Source: an uncultured Clostridia bacterium
Lineage (GTDB): Bacteria; Bacillota; Clostridia; Oscillospirales; Ruminococcaceae
Direction of reading: 5' to 3'
NCBI GenBank assembly: GCA_946183095.1
Contig: CAMHBE010000108.1
Span: 1-6,661, forward strand
Length of the DNA stretch: 6,661 nt
Both the position numbers and the translations under genes were made by a program. Below the pieces are notes generated by a model. That model saw nothing but the letters and a program-made list of their open reading frames with translations. It was not told the DNA's origin and did not search any database. Below, piece by piece: positions 1-4,640 of this stretch (positions are counted from its first letter, which is position 1; each line of letters begins with the position of its first letter).

Positions 1-842
1 GCGAATTCTATCTGCGTGCTCTGTGCAAAAACGGCAGTGACCGTGTACGTCTCATGTCGGTGATAAGGCTTACCGGCGAAGGGCTCGGAAGCGCGTTCCA
101 CGACCCCGGAGAACTCATCGAAGCAGGGCTGTTCACGCTTTCGGACGGCGACGTGAAGAACGGTATCGGGCACGGCGTGCGCATAGGTATCGGCGGCGGC
201 TGGTTCGGTATCGAGAACATAGACCTTGGCAATATAGGCACGGACACGCTCACTCTGCCCGTTTTCACGGAGACAGACGGAGAAATAGAGCTTCGTGTGT
301 ATGACGGAACGCCGGAGAACGGTGAGCTTATCGGCGCGCTGAAATACCGCAGACCATCAAAATGGCTTGAGTTCCAGCCGGAAACATACCGGCTCACAAA
401 ACGGCTGCGCGGGGTGCACACGGTAAGCATCGCGGCGGACTGCAAAGTGGATATCGGAGGCTTCCTGTTCGGGATGCCGAAAAAGGAGACGTCTGAGATA
501 TCCGCCGTGAGCCGCGAGAGCATCTACGGTGACAAGTTCACCATAGGCGAGGACGCGATAACCGGCATCGGCAACAATGTCATAATAAGTTTCGGCGAGT
601 TCGACTTTACGTCTGCATCCCCCCGCGCACTGGTCATCACCGGCAGAACGAAACTTGCTGTGAACAGCATTCAGGTCATGCTCGAAGGAGAGCATGGATC
701 GCGTATCGTTTGCGATTTTGCGGGCTGTGAGGATCTTACATCGCGGGAATTTCCTCTTGACGGTATTTCCGGCAAGGTCAAAGTGTCATTTGTGTTCCTG
801 CCGGGTTGTGATTTCGATCTCAAGTCATTCAGATTCGTATAA
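1..842 (+). CDS. C-terminal part of a GH2-family (beta-galactosidase-type) glycoside hydrolase, 5'-truncated by the window edge
   Basis: The reading frame is open from the first in-frame codon (position 3) to TAA at 840-842 and gives 279 residues. The ATG at 54 is internal, because coding-like sequence (FYLRALCKNGSDRVRL) continues upstream of it and no ribosome binding site precedes it. Residues 1-25 resemble the last strand of the Ig-like domain in GH2 enzymes (pattern LRAxCxNG). Residues about 35-157 look like a CBM6-like beta-sandwich (WFGIENIDLG, an aromatic-rich RPSKWLEF segment, a closing DIGGFLFG strand). Residues about 172-278 look like a second, related beta-sandwich (IGNNVIISFGEFDF ... 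FVFLPGCDFDLKSFRF). This tandem C-terminus is familiar from large GH2 beta-galactosidase-like enzymes of Clostridia, where such modules probably help bind glycans. The catalytic TIM barrel is not in the window, so the exact substrate cannot be named. No signal or anchor is visible at the C-terminus. The family call comes from remembered sequence resemblance. Confidence 0.78.
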   Translation, partial: EFYLRALCKNGSDRVRLMSVIRLTGEGLGSAFHDPGELIEAGLFTLSDGDVKNGIGHGVRIGIGGGWFGIENIDLGNIGTDTLTLPVFTETDGEIELRVYDGTPENGELIGALKYRRPSKWLEFQPETYRLTKRLRGVHTVSIAADCKVDIGGFLFGMPKKETSEISAVSRESIYGDKFTIGEDAITGIGNNVIISFGEFDFTSASPRALVITGRTKLAVNSIQVMLEGEHGSRIVCDFAGCEDLTSREFPLDGISGKVKVSFVFLPGCDFDLKSFRFV

Positions 843-874
843 TATTCCTGACCGAGTGACTTATATAAACAGAA

Positions 875-900
875 AAGCCCGGTCGTTCGTGACCGGGCTT
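875..900. terminator. Bidirectional hairpin terminator between convergent genes
   Basis: A perfect 10-bp stem (AAGCCCGGTC at 875-884, GACCGGGCTT at 891-900) encloses the 6-nt loop GTTCGT. It starts 32 nt after the GH2 stop codon. Read on the minus strand, the stem is followed by CTTTTCT, a short U-rich tract. Read on the plus strand, the trailing sequence is CTTGCAT, a poor tract. It therefore fits best as a shared terminator, intrinsically stronger for the minus-strand GNAT operon, whose stop codon is about 110 nt away. Confidence 0.75.
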
Positions 901-907
901 GCATAGC

Positions 908-921
908 TCGCTGCGCAGCGA
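908..921. repeat. 14-bp perfect palindrome in the convergent intergenic region
   Basis: TCGCTGCGCAGCGA equals its own reverse complement. It lies 8 bp beyond the terminator hairpin, in the 3' region shared by the converging GH2 and GNAT genes. With no loop it is more like a protein-binding or dispersed palindromic element than an RNA hairpin. Function unknown; chance is possible given its GC-rich, repetitive composition. Confidence 0.4.
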
Positions 922-1008
922 TACCTGCTTCTTTTGTCATTCCTTATCCGGCGGCTGTCGGTAAAATCCGTTTTTACGATAAAGGAAAGTATTTTTCATC
1001 CGTCTCCA

Positions 1009-1551
1009 TTAAAATATCCTCATCGTTACGAACAACATCCTGAAACCGAGGAAAGTCTTCAGCAGCTCCCGGTATTCGTCATTGCTCACTATGGCGTTAT
1101 TGCTCATAAGGTCATATATAACGTCTGCTTCCTGTACCTTCTGTCCGGTGCGAACAAACCCCGCGTTCTCATAAAAACGGAGCCTTCCGGCGCGTTCGGC
1201 GAAGTTGCCGTATTGCTCTCCGACCTCTTCTATTGCAAGAAACAGCCGCCTGCCCCCGTATTTTTCGAGAGCGGCTTTCAGTATCGCTGTTCCGAAGCCC
1301 TTTCTGCGCTTTTCTTCGGCGACCGCAAAATAGAAAACATAGCTCATGTCGAGGTGGTTCACGACATAGAACATACCTACCCATTCATCGCCGTTCATAC
1401 AGCTGAGAAAGTCCACGTTCTTCTTTTTTGCTCCGCGCAGCAGGATATGGAACGGCGCACGTTCGGCGGGCGGGAACGCCGACTTGTAGAGCTGCTTTAT
1501 TTTCCGGATATCGCTCCGGTCTTTTTTTATGTCGGTAAAACGGATGTGCAT
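1009..1551 (-). CDS. GNAT-family N-acetyltransferase
   Basis: This 180-residue protein belongs to the GNAT superfamily, which transfers an acyl group from acyl-CoA to an amine; the substrate cannot be predicted. Motif A is clear at residues 72-91: a beta strand (VFYFAVAEE) followed by the acetyl-CoA pyrophosphate loop RRKGFG (82-87, the R/Q-x-x-G-x-G/A signature) and helix TAILKAAL. Motif B is RLRFYENAGF (123-132), with Tyr127 at the usual general-acid position. The length is typical for a single-domain GNAT, and no signal peptide or membrane segment is seen, so it is cytoplasmic. The frame is open 20 codons further upstream, but ATG 1549-1551 is preferred: a GGGAGA site lies 7 nt before it, and its A is shared with the TAA of the upstream YolD-like gene (TAATG), which suggests translational coupling. 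The gene is the last of a two-gene operon ending toward the hairpin at 875-900. Confidence 0.85.
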   Translation of the reverse strand: MHIRFTDIKKDRSDIRKIKQLYKSAFPPAERAPFHILLRGAKKKNVDFLSCMNGDEWVGMFYVVNHLDMSYVFYFAVAEEKRRKGFGTAILKAALEKYGGRRLFLAIEEVGEQYGNFAERAGRLRFYENAGFVRTGQKVQEADVIYDLMSNNAIVSNDEYRELLKTFLGFRMLFVTMRIF

Positions 1552-2054
1552 TATTCTGTCTCCCGACGGCTGCATTTTTCCACAGCCGATATATCCCCGA
1601 AGGATATACATTTCCCGTCAACGTTCACGGTCCGGCGCACGGTATCTATGCCTCTCAGCGTCCCGGAAGTGCGCACATACTGTCCGAGCCTCCCGTAAGC
1701 ATCACTGTTCCGGTCAGAGCACGGGACAAAGTACATTACGGTAACGGCAGCGGCGTTTTCGCGGGCGGAAGCCGTATCCTTAACGAGCTCCAGAAGTTCC
1801 GACATCACGCGGTCAAGCTCGGCACATTCGTCCTCCGAAAGCTCGGCACGTTCACAATACAGCGCTTCCTTTGCTTCGACAGCTTCTTCAAAGCCTTTGA
1901 GAGCGGCGAAGGGCTTGAATATCTTCGCGCGCCTGACCGGTTCCATAGGCGGGTGTTTTACTGTAAACGGGTCACCGGGCTTGTGAACGGGTCTTCCGTG
2001 CCGCAGGACATCGGCATATTTGAAATCCGGCGGAACGGGCATATATCCGAGCAT
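1551..2054 (-). CDS. YolD-like family protein (Clostridia-type), function unknown
   Basis: A 167-residue cytoplasmic protein. The central segment KHPPMEPVRRAKIFKPF (33-49) followed by AALKGFEEAV (50-59) matches what I recall of YolD-like proteins of Clostridia (HPxM ... RAxxFxPFAALxGxxxAV). Next comes a charged helical stretch (about 57-92), then a small beta-rich C-terminal part starting VTVMYFVP (104-111), similar to the ITYFVPD strand of these homologues, and ending in IDTVRRTVNVDGKCISFGDI. YolD-like proteins are often encoded beside Y-family DNA polymerases (UmuC/DinB-like) and have been linked to that context, but no polymerase is present here; the partner is a GNAT. The start ATG 2052-2054 is well supported by AAAGGAG (2063-2069) with 8-nt spacing and by a consensus promoter just upstream. 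The stop codon overlaps the start of the GNAT gene by one base. The family assignment is moderately sure; the molecular role is not known. Confidence 0.7.
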   Translation of the reverse strand: MLGYMPVPPDFKYADVLRHGRPVHKPGDPFTVKHPPMEPVRRAKIFKPFAALKGFEEAVEAKEALYCERAELSEDECAELDRVMSELLELVKDTASARENAAAVTVMYFVPCSDRNSDAYGRLGQYVRTSGTLRGIDTVRRTVNVDGKCISFGDISAVEKCSRRETE

Positions 2055-2085
2055 AGATCATTCTCCTTTCCAATGTTACAGATTT

Positions 2086-2114
2086 ATTATATGCCACAAA
2101 TGAATAATTGTCAA
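2086..2114 (-). promoter_or_regulatory. Consensus sigma-A promoter for the YolD-like/GNAT operon
   Basis: On the minus strand, TTGACA (2109-2114) is followed by a 17-bp spacer and TATAAT (2086-2091), a 12/12 match to the housekeeping consensus at ideal spacing. The start point would fall near 2079, leaving a leader of about 25 nt that contains the AAAGGAG ribosome binding site at 2063-2069. Confidence 0.88.
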
Positions 2115-2124
2115 TAGTTAATAT

Positions 2125-2214
2125 TCACAAAATAGATATATCATTTTCTCCAAAATATAATCTGCTCTGTCTCCTCAAAAAACTTATGACACAGTGGTTT
2201 TTAGAGGTTCCCAT
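2125..2214 (-). CDS. Candidate small ORF, 29 residues, unknown function
   Basis: The ORF starts at ATG 2212-2214 and ends at TGA 2125-2127. The reason to list it is its translation signal: a full AGGAGG (2223-2228) lies 8 nt before the ATG, as strong as any site in the window, and a plausible promoter lies upstream at 2251-2279. The product begins MGTSKNHCVISFLRRQSRL and ends YFGENDISIL. It is basic in the middle and has no signal peptide, membrane helix or motif that I recognise. The frame remains open upstream to about 2439, but that extension runs through the nucleotidase terminator and is unlikely to be coding. No terminator is seen between this ORF and the YolD-like gene, so it could be a first cistron or leader peptide of that operon. 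A chance ORF is also possible; conservation is the deciding test. Confidence 0.35.
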   Translation of the reverse strand: MGTSKNHCVISFLRRQSRLYFGENDISIL

Positions 2215-2250
2215 AGGCTTGTCCTCCTGAGCTGAGTTTTTACAGGTCAT

Positions 2251-2279
2251 ATAATAAGCCACAAAATGCAGGCGGACAA
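2251..2279 (-). promoter_or_regulatory. Possible sigma-A promoter for the small ORF
   Basis: On the minus strand, TTGTCC (2274-2279, 4/6 to consensus) and TATTAT (2251-2256, 5/6) are separated by 17 bp. The expected start near 2244 would give a leader of about 30 nt carrying the AGGAGG site. The region is AT-rich, so a chance match is possible; its placement relative to the ribosome binding site is what makes it credible. Confidence 0.4.
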
Positions 2280-2349
2280 CGGAGCAAAGACCGCACGGAA
2301 CAAGTGAGATGCAGGCGGCGGTAAGACTATTCGGAGATACAGACAACAA

Positions 2350-2380
2350 AAAAGGCTTATCCATGACGGGTAAGCCTTTT
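2350..2380 (-). terminator. Rho-independent terminator of the nucleotidase gene
   Basis: A 10-bp perfect outer stem (AAAAGGCTTA at 2350-2359 with TAAGCCTTTT at 2371-2380) continues inward with two C-G pairs and one T-G apposition around the loop ATGAC. On the minus strand it is followed by a T run (2353 down to 2348), and it starts 20 nt after the TAA at 2400-2402. Confidence 0.9.
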
Positions 2381-2399
2381 CGTAACATCGTGACAAATA

Positions 2400-4352
2400 T
2401 TATTTTTTCTTTCTTGTAAGTCCTGCCGCGATAAGGCACAAAGCCGGAACGATGATCGTTATGCCGACACCTGTGGAAGGATTGTTTTCCGGCTTGACGC
2501 TCGTTTCGGGAGCTGTCTCGACGGGAGTTTCGGGAACTGCCTCATCGGTATCGCCGGCAGCATTATCTGTCTCTCCCGCAACATCCTCTTCCGTAGCATC
2601 CTCTTCCGCAACATCCTCATCGGCTGCATCTTCCGCGTCGGTATCTTCTGCCGAGCTGTTGATGAACTTGATCCTGCCTTCGCCGTAAAGGTTGCTGTAC
2701 TTCTCCGGTATCACACCGCCGAGATTATCACGGATATATGTTGCGATAAGATCGGAATCGGACATAACACTATCGCGGACGATACTGCACTTTTCGGATA
2801 ATATGTATCTGAATCCGTCACCGCCGTTTTTCAGATAGTAGTCATGGCAAGCGAGCGTGTACGTTTTCGCCGTATCAAGAGGTTCACCGTTTATCATCAC
2901 GTCCTTTACCCTGTACTCGCCGTCAATACTGATAAATGCGCCGGACTCGTCTTGCTTTACAGAACTGGGGACACCTTCATCTATAGTATATTCAATGCCG
3001 GAAACGTGGATAAACGACGGATTTTCGCCGGGATATTTCATTGCTCCCGCTTCCAGTACATCAAGTATCTGCTGACCGGTGACTTCAACGACCATTGCCA
3101 TATTTGCAAACGGGAATACAGCCATAGCGTCACTGTAGGTAATATCACCGGAACTGATAGATGTTCTGACACCGCCGCCGTTTATAATACCGACATCGGC
3201 ACCGAGAACATATTTATATGCGTCTGCGCAAAGGTCGCCGAGGTTTGTCTCGTGGTTTCTTACAACTCTTTCTCCGGTCTCCGGGTCGTTCGCGATAAGT
3301 TCATAATCGGAGCTGCCTATCTTCCGGTCAAGGATCTCATTGAATTCCGACTGTATCTGGAGGATCTCACTGTTTACGGCTTTATCGACGAAACGTCCTT
3401 CCCTGCCGTCGGCTTCGAGCCATGTATCTTCGGCGATACCGGATTTTTCATCCGGCGCGGGAACGCTGTCTATAAGTTCTGTTGAAATTTTACCGTCTGT
3501 GGTTATTGTCATTTTACCGATGTTTGCGAGCTTTGTACCGGTCTGTGTGATGACAACGTCTTTGCCGTCCTTTGACTTCACGGATAATCCGGGTGTAGAA
3601 TCGTGAGAATGTCCGTCTATGACCGCGTCAATGCCTGTAAGCTCGGCAACGATCTCCTGTGCGCTCCAGCCTTCTCTTATATCAGTTTCGCCGAGATGCC
3701 CGAGCAGGATAACGTAGTCAGCACCGTCCTCTTTTGCGTCATCCACCGCATTCTGGAGCCGTTCGTAAATGCTGCCGTCTCCGCCGAAGCTGTATATATA
3801 CTCCCCTTCTTCATTCTGGAAAAACACAGGGTTGGATCCCGCGAGCGTTTCGGGGGTTGTCGCACCGACGAAAGCGATCTTCTTATCTCCCGCTTCTATC
3901 ATCTTATACGCGTCGAACAGCGGTTCGCCGCTCTCCGTATTGTAGAAATTTGCGCAGATGTAACCGCAGTTCAGTTCGTCTGCTCTTACCTGAAGCGTTT
4001 CCAGGCTGTAGTCGAACTCGTGGTTGCCGGGAATTGCGGCATCGTAGCCGACAGCGTTCATAATGCGGGTTATGTAAGCGCCTTTTGAGAGTGTACCAAC
4101 CGGCATACCCTGGATAGCGTCGCCGGCATCTACCAACAGGACGTTATCATACTGTGCCTGCATTTCACGCTTATAGAGCGCAAGTCCGTCATAGCCGATA
4201 TTTACGTCGATACCGCAGTGTACGTCGTTGGTGTACAGAATGACGATATCGTCACTCTTTGTGCTGTCCTCGGCGTAAACGGGCAGCTGTACGGCTGTGC
4301 AGGCAAACATCATAGCCGCACATAACGCTGTTATTTTTTTGGTGTACTTCAT
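2400..4352 (-). CDS. Secreted NPxTG-anchored 5'-nucleotidase / UshA-type metallophosphatase
   Basis: This 650-residue protein belongs to the 5'-nucleotidase/UshA family: metal-dependent enzymes that hydrolyse nucleoside phosphates, and in some members UDP-sugars or 2',3'-cyclic nucleotides, outside the membrane. Residues 1-27 form a signal peptide (KYTKK, hydrophobic core, VYA before ED). The metallophosphatase domain (about 35-300) keeps its metal ligands: NDVH (Asp43, His45), DAGD (Asp78), GNHEFD (Asn110, His111), GH (His219) and DGHSH (His248, His250). The C-terminal nucleotidase domain (about 330-565) has NHETNLGDL (366-374), INGGGVR (390-396), FPFAN (413-417) and the substrate-loop motif NGGDGF (509-514). 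An acidic, repetitive, PET-rich linker (about 567-625) leads to NPSTG (624-628), a hydrophobic helix and the tail TRKKK, an NPxTG-type sorting signal for sortase anchoring to the wall. ATG 4350-4352 is preceded by AAGGAGG (4358-4364) at 5 nt. The gene stands alone, with its own promoter and terminator. The exact substrate is not determined. Confidence 0.93.
   Translation of the reverse strand: MKYTKKITALCAAMMFACTAVQLPVYAEDSTKSDDIVILYTNDVHCGIDVNIGYDGLALYKREMQAQYDNVLLVDAGDAIQGMPVGTLSKGAYITRIMNAVGYDAAIPGNHEFDYSLETLQVRADELNCGYICANFYNTESGEPLFDAYKMIEAGDKKIAFVGATTPETLAGSNPVFFQNEEGEYIYSFGGDGSIYERLQNAVDDAKEDGADYVILLGHLGETDIREGWSAQEIVAELTGIDAVIDGHSHDSTPGLSVKSKDGKDVVITQTGTKLANIGKMTITTDGKISTELIDSVPAPDEKSGIAEDTWLEADGREGRFVDKAVNSEILQIQSEFNEILDRKIGSSDYELIANDPETGERVVRNHETNLGDLCADAYKYVLGADVGIINGGGVRTSISSGDITYSDAMAVFPFANMAMVVEVTGQQILDVLEAGAMKYPGENPSFIHVSGIEYTIDEGVPSSVKQDESGAFISIDGEYRVKDVMINGEPLDTAKTYTLACHDYYLKNGGDGFRYILSEKCSIVRDSVMSDSDLIATYIRDNLGGVIPEKYSNLYGEGRIKFINSSAEDTDAEDAADEDVAEEDATEEDVAGETDNAAGDTDEAVPETPVETAPETSVKPENNPSTGVGITIIVPALCLIAAGLTRKKK
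2578..2622 (-). repeat. Three-copy 15-bp tandem repeat coding for the acidic linker
   Basis: Units at 2578-2592, 2593-2607 and 2608-2622 share the core CATCCTCTTCC with a few substitutions, and a decayed fourth unit follows at 2623-2637. In the nucleotidase frame they encode the pentapeptides DEDVA, EEDAT and EEDVA. Because the unit is a multiple of three, copy-number change would alter linker length without breaking the frame. Confidence 0.75.
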
Positions 4353-4383
4353 ATTTTCCTCCTTGGTTTTTATATGTATTATT

Positions 4384-4412
4384 ATTATACCACATTAAAA
4401 ATAATAATGCAA
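4384..4412 (-). promoter_or_regulatory. Extended -10 sigma-A promoter of the nucleotidase gene
   Basis: On the minus strand, TTGCAT (4407-4412) is followed by a 17-bp spacer ending in TGG and then TATAAT (4384-4389). TGGTATAAT is a full extended -10 element, which compensates for the imperfect -35. The start near 4377 leaves a leader of about 25 nt with AAGGAGG. A 10-bp palindrome, AATAGCTATT (4411-4420), overlaps the upstream edge of the -35 and could be an operator. Confidence 0.82.
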
Positions 4413-4528
4413 TAGCTATTTTTAAAAAAACGGCTCTTTCCAAAAATGGCATAACACAGAAATGCGCGCTGTACCGGTTGATATTGAAGCCGTTCACACA
4501 TCGGATATCTTTTCAAATTAAACGCGCA

Positions 4529-4578
4529 GTACAATTTGTACATATCATTTATGTTCATGTACATTCATCAAATGAACA
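4529..4578. repeat. Cluster of overlapping inverted repeats
   Basis: Three perfect inverted repeats overlap within 50 bp: GTACAA-T-TTGTAC (4529-4541), TGTACAT (4537-4543) with ATGTACA (4557-4563), and TGTTCAT (4552-4558) with ATGAACA (4572-4578). They cannot all form hairpins at once. The short, near-palindromic first element resembles an operator half-site pair. They lie between the chemoreceptor terminator and the nucleotidase promoter, in a stretch with no gene. The role is unknown. Confidence 0.5.
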
Positions 4579-4608
4579 AAAAGGACAGGCAAATCGCCCG
4601 CCCTTTTT
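4578..4608 (-). terminator. Rho-independent terminator of the chemoreceptor gene
   Basis: A 13-position stem (4578-4590 with 4596-4608) surrounds a 5-nt loop. Read as plus-strand RNA it has two A-C mismatches, but as minus-strand RNA these become G-U pairs, so the stem is unbroken and followed by a run of five U within the A/U arm. The asymmetry shows it serves the minus-strand gene, whose TGA is at 4641-4643. Confidence 0.88.
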
Positions 4609-4640
4609 GTTTTATGCGCACTTTTGTAAGAAGAGAGGAG

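Larger units (their letters stand above)
2055..2399. other. 345-bp intergenic region between the nucleotidase and the YolD-like operon
   Basis: The stretch holds, in minus-strand order, the nucleotidase terminator (2350-2380), a possible promoter (2251-2279), a candidate 29-codon ORF (2125-2214) and the consensus promoter (2086-2114). A 10-bp direct repeat ATGCAGGCGG occurs at 2266-2275 and 2309-2318; it has no obvious role. A perfect TATAAT is also present on the plus strand at 2250-2255, but no good -35 or plus-strand gene goes with it. No RNA gene was recognised. Confidence 0.6.

Noticed and set aside
8..523. A 171-codon minus-strand ORF opposite the GH2 fragment
   Set aside because: The Ser/Pro-rich composition is typical of antisense reading of a coding region; the plus frame has the GH2-like conservation.
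951..990. Weak hairpin GTAAAA/TTTTAC downstream of the GNAT gene as a second terminator
   Set aside because: Only six mostly A-T pairs; too weak compared with the 875-900 hairpin.
934..1698. A 254-codon plus-strand ORF
   Set aside because: It lies opposite the GNAT and YolD-like genes, which have clear family motifs and start signals; its translation has no recognisable domain.
2227..2255. Plus-strand TATAAT at 2250-2255 as a promoter
   Set aside because: The hexamer at the expected -35 position (CTGAGC) is poor and no plus-strand gene follows.
2266..2318. 10-bp direct repeat ATGCAGGCGG considered as an insertion-site duplication
   Set aside because: The 33 bp between the copies holds no element, and there are no inverted termini; chance is likelier.
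2125..2439. A 104-codon minus-strand ORF over the intergenic region
   Set aside because: Its first two thirds run through the end of the nucleotidase gene and its terminator hairpin and have no ribosome binding site; only the last 29 codons have credible signals.
2578..2637. Short regular repeats considered as a CRISPR array
   Set aside because: Units are contiguous 15-mers without spacers and code in frame for an acidic protein linker.
4252..4497. An 81-codon minus-strand ORF across the nucleotidase promoter
   Set aside because: It overlaps the promoter and the start of the nucleotidase gene in another frame and has no ribosome binding site.
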